Source: Oceanicola sp. 22II-s10i
Lineage (GTDB): Bacteria; Pseudomonadota; Alphaproteobacteria; Rhodobacterales; Rhodobacteraceae
DNA length: 64,000 bases
Direction: 5' to 3'
NCBI RefSeq assembly: GCF_002210105.1
Contig: NZ_AQQU01000001.1
Location: 594,501 to 658,500 of the forward strand
Position 1 is the stretch's first letter, and the number at the start of each line of letters is the position of its first letter. Shown piece by piece: positions 42,246 through 50,701 of the stretch. A program made the position numbers and the translations under genes. The notes beneath the pieces were generated by a model. That model was not told where the DNA came from. It saw only the letters and a list, made by a program, of their open reading frames with translations, and ran no database searches.

Positions 42246-43775
42246 TTAGCTCGCGGGCCAGTAGGGCGCGCGCAGGTCGCGTTTCAGGATCTTTCCGATG
42301 TCACTGCGGGGCAGGTCGTCACGAAGGACGACCTCGGACAGCCGCTGCGTCTTGCCGAGTTGCGCATTGGCCCAGTCCCTGATCGCCTCGGCCGTGGTAT
42401 CGGCCCCTGCCTTGAGAATCACGAAGCCGAGCGGCGTCTCGCCCCAGGCTTCGCTGGGGACGGCGATGACCGCCGTGTCGGCCACGTCCGGATGTGCGCG
42501 CAGCACCGCCTCCAGATCGGCGGCGTAGATGTTGAAGCCGCCCGAAATGATCATGTCCTTCTTGCGGTCCATCAGATGGATGAACCCGTCCTCGTCGATG
42601 CGGCCCATGTCGCCGGAACGGATGAAATGGTTGCCCTCCGGGTCCGTCCACAGGATCTCCTGCGTCTTGTCCGGCAGGTTGTGATAGGCGGGCATCATCG
42701 ACGGCGACCGCCCGACCAGTTCACCGAAGGACCCTCGTGGCAGTTCGTTGCCCTGGTCGTCGATCACCCGCATATCCACGCCGTCGCCCGCCCGGCCGAC
42801 CGTGTCCCATTTGTCGGGGAACGCGCCGCAGTTCAGCGCGGTCGAGATGCCGCCCTCGGTCATGCCGTAGACCTCGACAAGGTTGCCGGGCCAGCGCTCC
42901 ATCACCTTAGCGATCAGCGGCGCGGCCAGCGGGGCCGAGGTGGAGAACTTGCAGGCATAGCTCGTCAGGTCGTAGTCGCCGAACGTCGGTTCGTTCATCA
43001 GGCGCATATACTGGACGGGAACGAGGATCGCGTGGGTCAGCTTGTGCGCTTCGGAGAGCTTGAGGAACTCCACCGTGTTGAACTTGGACATGACGACCAG
43101 CGTCGCGCCGAGGACAATCGACGGCAGCATTCCGAACAGCGTGGTGTTGGAATAGACCGGGGTCGAGATGATCATCCGCGCCTCGCCCGTCAGGCCGAAG
43201 TTGGTGATCCGCGACAGCTGGCGCGACCGGAAGCGATGATCGTGCAGGATGCCCTTGGGCAGGCCGGTTGTGCCCGAGGAGTAGATGATGTCGAACAGAT
43301 CGTCAGGCGAGACGTCGACCGGTTCGGCGGGCGTGGCATCCGAGGCCCAGTCGAACAGTCCGGACATGTCCATCAGCCTGGGCGCGCCCAGACCCTCGGC
43401 CACTGCCATCTGGCCGGGTGAGGCAAAGAGCATCGCCGCCCCGCTGTCGGACACCATGCGGACAAGCGCCTCGGGCGTGGCGGATACCGGCAGGGGCACG
43501 TTGCACGCGCCCGCCGCGAGCGTCGCGCAGTAGATCACGACGTGTTCCAGAGAGTTCTCACCAAGCGTCGCGACGAACCCGCCCTTGCCGACGCCTTCGG
43601 CCCGGAGCTTGCCCGCGACCTGTGCCACCATCGCACCGAAATCGCGCCATGACACCTCGCGACCGTCCACGATGAGGGCAGTCTTGTCGCCCTGACCGGC
43701 AGCGTGCTGCGCTATGGCGGCGCCGAAATTGATGAAGGATTCGTTCGGGACGACGGGGGGCTGGAAGCGGAGCAT
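42246..43775 (-). CDS. Acyl-CoA synthetase (AMP-forming)
   Basis: A 509-residue ANL-family ligase. The P-loop is IIYSSGTTGLPKGILHDHRF, the acceptor motif VEVYGMTEGG, the hinge KDMIISGGFNIYAADLEAVL and the final lysine motif LPRSDIGKILKRDLRA. It is the last gene of a DctP-DctQ-DctM-ligase operon (gap 8 bases from DctM), so the acid brought in by the TRAP system is most likely its substrate. This is a direct uptake-and-trap arrangement. An upstream MarR-type site would control the whole unit. Confidence 0.9.
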   Translation of the reverse strand: MLRFQPPVVPNESFINFGAAIAQHAAGQGDKTALIVDGREVSWRDFGAMVAQVAGKLRAEGVGKGGFVATLGENSLEHVVIYCATLAAGACNVPLPVSATPEALVRMVSDSGAAMLFASPGQMAVAEGLGAPRLMDMSGLFDWASDATPAEPVDVSPDDLFDIIYSSGTTGLPKGILHDHRFRSRQLSRITNFGLTGEARMIISTPVYSNTTLFGMLPSIVLGATLVVMSKFNTVEFLKLSEAHKLTHAILVPVQYMRLMNEPTFGDYDLTSYACKFSTSAPLAAPLIAKVMERWPGNLVEVYGMTEGGISTALNCGAFPDKWDTVGRAGDGVDMRVIDDQGNELPRGSFGELVGRSPSMMPAYHNLPDKTQEILWTDPEGNHFIRSGDMGRIDEDGFIHLMDRKKDMIISGGFNIYAADLEAVLRAHPDVADTAVIAVPSEAWGETPLGFVILKAGADTTAEAIRDWANAQLGKTQRLSEVVLRDDLPRSDIGKILKRDLRAPYWPAS

Positions 43776-43783
43776 GGGCGGTC

Positions 43784-45124
43784 TCAGTACATCGACATTG
43801 GCAGGAAGAGCGAGATCGAGGGGATCAGGATCAGCAGTGCCAGCACGATCAGGTCAATCCCGAGGAAACGCCAGAGGCCGGAGAAGATCTTGCCGATTTC
43901 GACCTTGTCCTCCAGCACCGAAGCCAGAACGAACACGTTCAGGCCGACGGGCGGGGTGATCAGGCCGATCTCGAGCAGCTTCACGATGACCACGCCGAAC
44001 CAGATCAGGTTCATGTCGTAGTTTTCGACCATCGGGATCATCAGCGGCAGCGTCAGCACCATGATGCCAACGGGATCGAGGAACATGCCGAGCACGAGGT
44101 AGATCAGGCAGACCATCACGATGAACATGCCCGCGCTGATGTCCGCGCTGTTCAGCAGGCCGACAAGGCTGTTCGACAGGCCGGTCAGGGCGATCAGGGC
44201 GACGAAGATCTTGGCACAGGCGGCGATCAGGAAGATCGCGCCGGTGGTGGTCATGGTCTCGCGGATCAGCGGAACGATCTCGGTGACCTTGATCCGGCCG
44301 CGCACGATCCCGAGGATCGTGGCGAACAGCAGCGACAGGGCCGCGGCTTCGGTGGCGGTGAAGATGCCGCCGTAGATGCCGCCGAGAACCAGAACGAACA
44401 GCAGCACCGCGGGCCACGCGCCAAGCGCCGTCATGAGCTTCTGCTTGGTGGTGAACACCTCGTCCGGGACCGGCGCGATCTCGGGCGACTGCTTGACCCA
44501 CATCACGATGACCAGCGCATAGGCCAGCAGCGACAGGATGCCGGGCAGGAACCCGGCCATGAACAGCTGGCTGATCGAGCTCTCGGTGAAGATGCCGTAG
44601 ATGATGAACAGCACCGACGGCGGGATCAGCGACCCCAGCGTGCCGCCCGCCGCGACCGAGGCGGTGGCGAGGCGCGGGTCATAGTTCAGGCGCAGCATCT
44701 CGGGCGTGCAGATCCGGCCCATGGTCGAGGCACAGGCGATGGACGACCCGGAAATGGCCGAGAAGCCGCCGCAGCCTGCGACCGATGCGATGGCGACGCC
44801 GCCCGGCAGGCGGGCCAGCCAGACGCGCGCGGCGGCATAGATCTCGGTCGTGATCCCAGCCTTGTAGGCGACGTGACCAAGCGCGATGAACAGTGGGATC
44901 ATCGACAGGTCGTAAGAGTGGACAAGGTCGAAGCTGGACGAGAAGGCCAGCGACAGCGTGGTCCAGAACGCGCGTTCCGGCATGAACGTCCCGGTGCGGA
45001 ACGCGAAGACGACGAAGATCGCGACGACGGCGACGCCGCCGATGGCGAAGGAGATCGGCACGCGGATCGCCAGAAGGAGGATAACGGTCGCGCAGGCGAC
45101 ATAGCCGATGGTAGCCAGGTCCAT
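43784..45124 (-). CDS. dctM: TRAP transporter large permease (DctM family)
   Basis: A 446-residue polytopic protein with about 12 hydrophobic segments. DctM motifs include DLSMIPLFIALGHVAYKAGI, CGGFSAISGSSIACASTMGR, GGTLGSLIPPSVLFIIYGIF and LLEIGLITPPVGLNVFVLAS. The ATG at 45124 has GGAAGGA upstream, 15 bases after DctQ. It forms the channel of the second TRAP system in the window. Confidence 0.94.
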   Translation of the reverse strand: MDLATIGYVACATVILLLAIRVPISFAIGGVAVVAIFVVFAFRTGTFMPERAFWTTLSLAFSSSFDLVHSYDLSMIPLFIALGHVAYKAGITTEIYAAARVWLARLPGGVAIASVAGCGGFSAISGSSIACASTMGRICTPEMLRLNYDPRLATASVAAGGTLGSLIPPSVLFIIYGIFTESSISQLFMAGFLPGILSLLAYALVIVMWVKQSPEIAPVPDEVFTTKQKLMTALGAWPAVLLFVLVLGGIYGGIFTATEAAALSLLFATILGIVRGRIKVTEIVPLIRETMTTTGAIFLIAACAKIFVALIALTGLSNSLVGLLNSADISAGMFIVMVCLIYLVLGMFLDPVGIMVLTLPLMIPMVENYDMNLIWFGVVIVKLLEIGLITPPVGLNVFVLASVLEDKVEIGKIFSGLWRFLGIDLIVLALLILIPSISLFLPMSMY

Positions 45125-45139
45125 GACGGTTCCTTCCGG

Positions 45140-45631
45140 TCAGAGCGTTTCGGGGGCCGGCCGTCCGGTGACGGCAGCGCGGAGATCGACCCACAGCACG
45201 TGCAGCAGTCGGATCTCGAAAAAAGCGATGGCGGCAAAGAACAGCGCGCGGCCAGGCCATTTCGGCCAGAAGAATTCCCCGCCGTAGTGGGCGTTCGAAT
45301 TGAAAGTCTTCCAGAACTCCATCCACCCGGCCAGCAGCAGCACCGTCGCGATCGTGACGCCGATCAGCGCGGCCAGCACCGCGATCCAGCGGTTCAGCGC
45401 GGCAGGAAAGTGGTTCGCGATCACCTCAATCGCGATGTGGGCGCGGGCGGCAGTCGCGCCGGCCAGCGGAAACAGGATCGCGGGGACCATCAGTTCCTGC
45501 ACCATGACGATGATGTCGGGCACGCCGGTCTTGATGACTTCACGTGCGACGATGTTCGCCGAGATCAGGAGACAGAGAAGAACGATGGCAATCGCCGCCA
45601 CCGTATCGAGGACATGCTCGATGCGTTTCAT
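45140..45631 (-). CDS. dctQ: TRAP transporter small permease (DctQ family)
   Basis: A 163-residue membrane protein with four hydrophobic segments; ISANIVAREVIKTGVPDIIV and the following helix with AARAHIAIEVIANHFP are DctQ-like. It lies between DctP and DctM. A strong hairpin in the 76-base DctP-DctQ gap probably lowers its expression relative to the binding protein. Confidence 0.88.
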   Translation of the reverse strand: MKRIEHVLDTVAAIAIVLLCLLISANIVAREVIKTGVPDIIVMVQELMVPAILFPLAGATAARAHIAIEVIANHFPAALNRWIAVLAALIGVTIATVLLLAGWMEFWKTFNSNAHYGGEFFWPKWPGRALFFAAIAFFEIRLLHVLWVDLRAAVTGRPAPETL

Positions 45632-45669
45632 GGGGGAGTCCGTTCAGATCAGAATGTTCGGAAAAGGGA

Positions 45670-45698
45670 GACCCCGGCGCGGATGACGCGCCGGGGTC
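45670..45698 (-). terminator. Hairpin (attenuator) between dctP and dctQ
   Basis: GACCCCGGCGCG / CGCGCCGGGGTC are perfect 12-base arms with a 5-base loop; on the minus strand TCTCCCTTTTC follows. Partial termination here would give excess binding protein. Confidence 0.75.
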
Positions 45699-45707
45699 GG
45701 GCAGAAC

Positions 45708-46766
45708 TCAGCTGCGTTCCCAGGGCAGACCCTGCTGTTCCATCACAGCGGTCCACTTGTCGATCAGCTGCATCAGCTCGGCGATCAGCGCGTCGCCATC
45801 GGTGCCGACGGCGGATGCGTCGTTCTTCCAGTTCTGGATGGACGGCGCGAACAGTTCGTCGATGCGGGCATAGTCCTCGGCCGGCAGTTCGACCATGTCC
45901 ACGGCGTCTTCGCCGGTGGTCAGGGTTTCCATCGCCTTGATGTCCGCCTCGGCCAGACGCTGGCCGTAGAAGTCCATCGTGTCGCGACCGATCTGCTTGA
46001 TGATTTCCTGGTTCTCCGGCGACAGGGACTCGAAGGTGTCCTTGTTGATGAAGGTCCCGAGGCTGGCGAGGCTGCCGAAGTGCATGTCGGTGACGGTGTC
46101 GACCAGCTCGTTCAGCTTGGAGGCGACGGCATAGTAGGCGTAGGTGACCGAGCACTCGACCAGACCGGTCTCCATGCCCTGGTAGACGTCGTAGATCGGC
46201 ATTGCGACGAGGTTGCCGCCCAGATCGCCGAAGATGTCAGTCGACGCGCCGGTGTGTGCGATCTTCTTGCCGGGAACGTCGGCCAGCGAACGGATGCCTT
46301 CACCGGAACAGGCGAGGATCCCCGGCGACAGCGAGAAGGTCGAGATGTATTCGAGGTTCAGCTCGTCGAACCGCGCCTGCATGTGCTCGTTGGTGGTGAA
46401 GAGTTCGTACACCGCCTGCATCATGACCCACGGATGCGCGGACTTGAGCTGAAGGCCGGCCATCTGGAGTTCGGGGAATTCGGACTGCGCGTAAGCGCCG
46501 ATGATCACGCCCATGTCGGCCACGCCGAGGCCGATCGATTCAAGCGCCGCGTTCGTCTTGAACAGCGCGCCCCCCCAGTTCTGCTCGACGGTCACGTCGC
46601 CGTTGGTGCGCTCTGCGATCTGCTCGGCGATATAGGTGACGGCCTCGGCGCGGACGCCGCGGTTCGGCCCCGGCTCGTTGGCGATCAGCACGGTCTGTGC
46701 GTTCGCGGCCATCGCCAGCACCGAAACGGATGCAGCGGCAAGCAGGGTTTTCGTGATGGATTTCAT
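45708..46766 (-). CDS. dctP: TRAP transporter periplasmic solute-binding protein (DctP family)
   Basis: A 352-residue binding protein with a signal peptide (KSITKTLLAAASVSVLAMAANA, cleaved before QT). It begins with an unusual mature start TVLIANEPGPNRGVRAEAVT and has GVADMGVIIGAYAQSEFPEL and VPGKKIAHTGASTDIFGDLG, where many DctP proteins carry a K-x-R substrate-binding arginine; here the segment is KKIAHTG, so ligand contact may differ. The ATG at 46766 follows AAGGGAGGAAC. It is the first gene of the TRAP-ligase operon, with a MarR-type operator-like site 55-81 bases upstream. Confidence 0.9.
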   Translation of the reverse strand: MKSITKTLLAAASVSVLAMAANAQTVLIANEPGPNRGVRAEAVTYIAEQIAERTNGDVTVEQNWGGALFKTNAALESIGLGVADMGVIIGAYAQSEFPELQMAGLQLKSAHPWVMMQAVYELFTTNEHMQARFDELNLEYISTFSLSPGILACSGEGIRSLADVPGKKIAHTGASTDIFGDLGGNLVAMPIYDVYQGMETGLVECSVTYAYYAVASKLNELVDTVTDMHFGSLASLGTFINKDTFESLSPENQEIIKQIGRDTMDFYGQRLAEADIKAMETLTTGEDAVDMVELPAEDYARIDELFAPSIQNWKNDASAVGTDGDALIAELMQLIDKWTAVMEQQGLPWERS

Positions 46767-46820
46767 TCGGTTCCTCCCTTGAACGACCGGGATCACAGCC
46801 CGTGTCTTTTCCATATTTGC

Positions 46821-46847
46821 ATAGCAGGATGATAGTAACCAAGCAAA
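46821..46847 (+). promoter_or_regulatory. MarR operator-like site 3 (degenerate), upstream of TRAP-ligase operon
   Basis: It aligns without gaps to the 27-bp sites at 50630 and 59981: ATAGCAGG at the left arm and CAAGCAAA at the right arm, with 16 of 27 positions matching the 50630 site. The right arm (7 of 8) and the fixed length support it; the centre is not conserved. Confidence 0.5.
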
Positions 46848-46890
46848 CTAAATAACAGTGCGTTTCGTGCCCCGGCGGGTTTGCGCGGCG

Positions 46891-47868
46891 TCAGGCGGCG
46901 TCGAGCGTGGCTTTCAGGCGTGCGCGTGCGGCGTCGAATTCGCGTTTCAGCCGCGCCACCAGCTCGGCGGTCGGCACCGTTTCGCGGATCGCACCGATTC
47001 CCTGGCCGGATCCCCAGATCTCCTTCCAGCTCTTGGGTTTCTCGCGGTTCTCGGCAAAGTTCATCTTGCTGGGATCCGAGATTTCCAGCGCATCCGGATC
47101 CATCCCGGCAGCGGCGATCGAGGGCTTCAGGTAGTTGCCCCAGACGCCAGTGAAGAGGTTGGAATAGACGATGTCCTCGGCCCCGTGGGCGGTGATCATC
47201 TGCTTGTAACCCTCGACGGCGTTCGCCTCCTCGGTCGCGATGAACGCGGTCCCGGCATAGCCGCCATCCGCCCCCATGGCGAGCGCGGCGAGGATCGAGT
47301 CGCCCTTGGCGATGGCGCCCGACAGGAACAGCGGGCCGTCGAACCAGTCGCGGATCTCCTGGATCAGGGCCAGCGGCGACTGCGCGCCGGCATGGCCGCC
47401 CGCGCCCGCCGCAACGGCGATCAGGCCATCCGCGCCCTTCTCGATGGCCTTGTGGGCAAAGCGGTTGTTGATGACGTCATGCAGAACCACCGCGCCGACG
47501 GAATGCGCCGCCTCGTAGACCCACTCCTGCGCGCCGAGCGATGTGATCCAGACCGGCACCTTGTGCTTGACGCAAAGCTCCACGTCCTTTTCCAGCCGGG
47601 CGTTCGACCGGTGGACGATCTGGTTCACCGCGAAGGGGGCCGAGGGCTTGTCGGGATTGGCCTCGTCATAGGCGGCAAGGTCGTCCTTGATCCGCGACAG
47701 CCATTCGTCCAGCGACTGCCCGTCCTTTTCCCGCGCGTTCAGCGCCGGAAAGCTGCCCACCACACCGGCCTTGCACTGGGCGGTGACCAGCGCGGGGGTC
47801 GAGATGATGAACAGGGGGCTGCCGATCAGCGGCAGGGTCAGGTTCTTGAACTGGGTCGGCATGGTCAT
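46891..47868 (-). CDS. Nitronate monooxygenase (2-nitropropane dioxygenase) family flavoprotein
   Basis: A 325-residue FMN-binding TIM-barrel protein. It opens TLPLIGSPLFIISTPALVTA and has the flavin/phosphate motif AAGAGGHAGAQSPLALIQEI with GPLFLSGAIAKGDSILAALA and GADGGYAGTAFIATEEA. Bona fide enzymes oxidise alkyl nitronates, but many homologues sit in acyl-CoA clusters with unknown roles, perhaps as enoyl reductases or protective oxidases. It lies 28 bases downstream of the alpha-methylacyl-CoA racemase gene. The ATG at 47868 has GGGAGG at good spacing. Confidence 0.85.
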   Translation of the reverse strand: MTMPTQFKNLTLPLIGSPLFIISTPALVTAQCKAGVVGSFPALNAREKDGQSLDEWLSRIKDDLAAYDEANPDKPSAPFAVNQIVHRSNARLEKDVELCVKHKVPVWITSLGAQEWVYEAAHSVGAVVLHDVINNRFAHKAIEKGADGLIAVAAGAGGHAGAQSPLALIQEIRDWFDGPLFLSGAIAKGDSILAALAMGADGGYAGTAFIATEEANAVEGYKQMITAHGAEDIVYSNLFTGVWGNYLKPSIAAAGMDPDALEISDPSKMNFAENREKPKSWKEIWGSGQGIGAIRETVPTAELVARLKREFDAARARLKATLDAA

Positions 47869-47896
47869 GGCAAATCCTCCCTCGCCTGCGGTGCCG

Positions 47897-49051
47897 TCAG
47901 GACACCGCGCCATCCTTGAAGAGCGTCTCGATTTCGTCGGCCGCAAAGCCGGCGCTTTGCAGCACGGCGCGGGTGTCCGCACCGGGGGCCGGGGGCTTGG
48001 GCGGCAGCGGGGTCTGCGATGCGGCAAAGCGGGGCGCGGGCATCGGCTGGACCGGGCCCTCGGCAAAGATGCCGCGCGCGCGATTGTGTGGATGCGACGC
48101 GGCCTCGGCCGGGCTGAGTACCGGTGCGAAGCAGGTGTCGGTGTCCTGCAGCAGGTCGACCCAGTGATCGCGCGGCTGCGACAGGAAGATCTGCGTGAAC
48201 CTGTCGCGCATCGCGGGCCAGGTCGCCCGGTCCTTGCGGTCGCCGATCTCGGCCTCGGTCAGGCCCAGCTTGTCCAGCAGGACGGCCCAGAACTGCGGTT
48301 CGAGCGAACCGATGGTGATCCAGCCGCCGTCCGCGCATTCGTAGACGCCATACCACGGCACGCCGCCGTCCAGCGCATTGGCCTGACGTTCGTCACGCCA
48401 GACACCCATGGCACGGCGGGAATAGATCATCGTCATCAGGCTGGCCGTGCCGTCCACGATGGCCGCGTCCACCACGTCCCCGTGTCCGGTGCGCGCGGCC
48501 TTGAGCAGCCCAGTCACCATGCCAAAGGCCAGATACATGCCGCCGCCGCCGAAATCGCCCAGCAGGTTCAATGGGAAAGACGGCTTGTGCCCGGCCTCGC
48601 CCGTGGCCCACAGGGCACCGGACAGCGCGATGTAGTTCAGGTCATGGCCGGCGGTGTGGGCGATCGGCCCGGACTGGCCCCAGCCGGTCATCCGGCCATA
48701 GACCAGCTTCTGATTGCGGCCCAGGCAGACGTCCGGCCCCAGCCCGAGGCGTTCCATCACGCCGGGGCGGAAGCCTTCGATCAGCCCGTCGGCGCTGTCG
48801 ATCAGGCGCAGCGCCAGTTCCACGGCGCCGGGCGCCTTGAGGTTCAGCGCCAGCGACTTGCGCCCGCGCAGCATGAAGTCCAGATCGGCCCCGCCCTGCG
48901 CGGTCGGCGAGGTGGCGCCGGGGCGCTCGACGCGGATGACCTCGGCGCCCATGTCGGCCAGCATCATGCCGGCGAAGGGGCCCGGTCCGATCCCGGCGAA
49001 CTCGATGATGCGCAGCCCCGCGAGCGGGGGCGCGGATGCGTCATGGGGCAT
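47897..49051 (-). CDS. amacr-like: Alpha-methylacyl-CoA racemase (CaiB/BaiF superfamily)
   Basis: A 384-residue protein of the AMACR branch. It opens LAGLRIIEFAGIGPGPFAGM and holds both catalytic residues: His136 in AGHDLNYIALSG and Asp166 in LLGDFGGGGMYLAFG. AMACR swaps the configuration at C2 of 2-methylacyl-CoA so that the (S)-form can enter beta-oxidation. This implies that the pathway handles a methyl-branched acyl chain, such as an isoprenoid, sterol side chain or 2-methyl acid. It lies upstream of the NMO-like gene and downstream of marR. Confidence 0.92.
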   Translation of the reverse strand: MPHDASAPPLAGLRIIEFAGIGPGPFAGMMLADMGAEVIRVERPGATSPTAQGGADLDFMLRGRKSLALNLKAPGAVELALRLIDSADGLIEGFRPGVMERLGLGPDVCLGRNQKLVYGRMTGWGQSGPIAHTAGHDLNYIALSGALWATGEAGHKPSFPLNLLGDFGGGGMYLAFGMVTGLLKAARTGHGDVVDAAIVDGTASLMTMIYSRRAMGVWRDERQANALDGGVPWYGVYECADGGWITIGSLEPQFWAVLLDKLGLTEAEIGDRKDRATWPAMRDRFTQIFLSQPRDHWVDLLQDTDTCFAPVLSPAEAASHPHNRARGIFAEGPVQPMPAPRFAASQTPLPPKPPAPGADTRAVLQSAGFAADEIETLFKDGAVS

Positions 49052-49100
49052 CTTGCGTCCTTGTCCGGCGCATTGCCGCGCCTGTCGTAAGTCTAGGAGA

Positions 49101-49122
49101 CCGGGCGCGGAACGGCGCCCGG
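49101..49122. terminator. Hairpin between marR and racemase genes
   Basis: CCGGGCGC / GCGCCCGG arms with a 6-base loop lie between the marR stop (49130) and the racemase start (49051). There is no T-run on the minus strand, so read-through is possible. Confidence 0.45.
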
Positions 49123-49129
49123 CAAGAGG

Positions 49130-49600
49130 TCAGCGCTTGTGCAGCGCGTCCTTGAGGTTCCGTCGCATCCGGGCCAGCACCTTGAGCGTCGCGGCCAGTT
49201 CCCTTGCGTCGATTCCCTCGTTCGCGATGGCATCGACGTCGAGGATCGTCTTGGTCATGATCTTGACGATGTCCTTGGCCTGCGGCGTGGCGTAGACGCG
49301 GTTGGACCGGCGATCTTCCGGGTCCGTCCGACGCTCCACGTAACCGCGCGCCTCCAGCCGGTCGATCAGCTTGGAGGTGGTCACGGTCGCCACCTCCAGC
49401 CGGTCGGCCAGATCGGACTGCCGCAGGCCGTTTTCCCGCACCAGATGCACCAGCACCCAGCCCTGCGACATGGTCATGTCATGGGGCTTGAGGATCTGGT
49501 CGAACAGGATGGCCCGGAACCGCGCGATGTCCTGATAGATCGGATTGTTGTCCTCTCCCAGAGACATGCGCATCGTCTTTTCCTTGATGGCCTCTGTCAC
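49130..49600 (-). CDS. MarR family transcriptional regulator
   Basis: A 156-residue winged-helix MarR protein. The recognition part is LRQSDLADRLEVATVTTSKL with IDRLEARGYVERRTDPEDRR as helix and wing (D-x-R-D-x-R signature region). It sits in the middle of the beta-oxidation island. MarR proteins in such clusters usually release DNA when an aryl- or acyl-CoA intermediate binds. The three 27-bp operator-like elements at 46821, 50630 and 59981 are its likely targets. A separate inverted repeat lies 27-58 bases before its start. Confidence 0.93.
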   Translation of the reverse strand: MTEAIKEKTMRMSLGEDNNPIYQDIARFRAILFDQILKPHDMTMSQGWVLVHLVRENGLRQSDLADRLEVATVTTSKLIDRLEARGYVERRTDPEDRRSNRVYATPQAKDIVKIMTKTILDVDAIANEGIDARELAATLKVLARMRRNLKDALHKR

Positions 49601-49626
49601 GACGTGGCGTCCTTTTCGCGGTTGTT

Positions 49627-49658
49627 CCTGAACGGTAGGTCAGCCTAAGCCGTTCAGG
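49627..49658. repeat. Inverted repeat between SDR gene and marR
   Basis: CCTGAACGG / CCGTTCAGG, perfect 9-base arms with a 14-base spacer, lie between the SDR stop (49689) and the marR start (49600). It could be a terminator for the SDR gene or an autoregulatory site; it does not match the 27-bp elements. Confidence 0.5.
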
Positions 49659-49688
49659 TGGTCCGTGCCAAGTCCCGACCGAACGACC

Positions 49689-50591
49689 TCAGACCGGATC
49701 CCAGGTGAAGATGTCGCCGGACCGCTCGAGCGCGTAGAAGTCGGACTTCATAGCCGGCAGCGCGTGCTCTTTCACGGTCTCCGGGGTCCAGCCTTCGGAC
49801 CGGTGCGCGGAACGGATCGGGCGCGGCTGGCTGAACAGAAAGATCTCGTTGTTGCGCACGCCGAAGATCTGGCCGGTCACGTCGCAGGTCGGATCCGCCA
49901 GCGCCACGCAGAGCGGTGCGATCTTGGCCGGGGTCATTTCCTTGATCCGTTCGACGCGGGCCTTCTCGGCCTCGGTCTTGGCAGGGATGGTGCCGATCAG
50001 GCGCGACCAGGCGAAGGGTGCGATGCAGTTCGACCGCACGTTGAAGCGTGCCATGTCGAGCGCCAGCGACTTGGACAGGCCGACGATGCCCATCTTGGCC
50101 GCCGAATAGTTCGCCTGCCCGAAGTTGCCGATCAGGCCGGAGGTCGAGGTGAAGTTGATGAAGCAGCCGGAGGCCTGCATCTTGAACTGGGCGGCCACGG
50201 CATGCGCCATGTTGAAGCTGCCCTTGAGGTGCACGGCGATGACGCTGTCCCAGTCGGATTCGGTCATCTTGTGGAAGATCACGTCGCGCAGGATGCCCGC
50301 GTTGTTGACGACGACGTCGATGGTGCCGAACACGTCCATGGACTGTTCGTACATCGCCTTGGCGTCCTCGTGCTTGGCCACGTTGCCGAAGTTGGCGACC
50401 GCTTCGCCACCCGCCGCCTTGATCTCGTCCACGACTTCCTGTGCCGGGGTCGCGTCCGCGCCTGCCCCGTCTGCCGCGCCGCCGAGGTCGTTCACGATAA
50501 CTTTCGCCCCGCGCGACGCCATCATGAGAGCGATGTCGCGACCGATGCCCCGGCCCGCGCCGGTGACGATGACTGCCTTGCCGTCCAACAT
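49689..50591 (-). CDS. SDR family oxidoreductase, (3R)-hydroxyacyl-CoA dehydrogenase-like
   Basis: A 300-residue SDR that is longer than FabG and resembles the dehydrogenase domain of peroxisomal multifunctional enzyme type 2 (17beta-HSD4). Motifs are VTGAGRGIGRDIALMMASRG, VNDLGGAADGAGADATPAQE, NNAG (residues 96-99), and Tyr162/Lys166 in NYSAAKMG. With the hydratase-2 MaoC protein at 59 kb it would form the D-specific beta-oxidation pair used for branched and steroid side chains. The ATG at 50591 has GGAGGA; an open frame to 50666 would cross the operator site. Confidence 0.9.
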   Translation of the reverse strand: MLDGKAVIVTGAGRGIGRDIALMMASRGAKVIVNDLGGAADGAGADATPAQEVVDEIKAAGGEAVANFGNVAKHEDAKAMYEQSMDVFGTIDVVVNNAGILRDVIFHKMTESDWDSVIAVHLKGSFNMAHAVAAQFKMQASGCFINFTSTSGLIGNFGQANYSAAKMGIVGLSKSLALDMARFNVRSNCIAPFAWSRLIGTIPAKTEAEKARVERIKEMTPAKIAPLCVALADPTCDVTGQIFGVRNNEIFLFSQPRPIRSAHRSEGWTPETVKEHALPAMKSDFYALERSGDIFTWDPV

Positions 50592-50629
50592 GTCTGGATC
50601 TCCTCCGTAGTGATTGGGCCCCGGTCTAA

Positions 50630-50656
50630 TTAGCTTGATAATTAATTGCAAGCTAA
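50630..50656 (+). promoter_or_regulatory. MarR operator-like site 1 (SDR/ACAD divergon)
   Basis: TTAGCTTG (50630-50637) and CAAGCTAA (50649-50656) are perfect inverted arms around an 11-base AT-rich centre. It lies between the divergent SDR (start 50591) and acyl-CoA dehydrogenase (start 50702) genes, and 22 of 27 bases match the site at 59981. Confidence 0.75.
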
Positions 50657-50701
50657 ATAAGAACAAGCCTGAAAACCGGGCCGATCAGGGAGGAGCACCG
50701 C

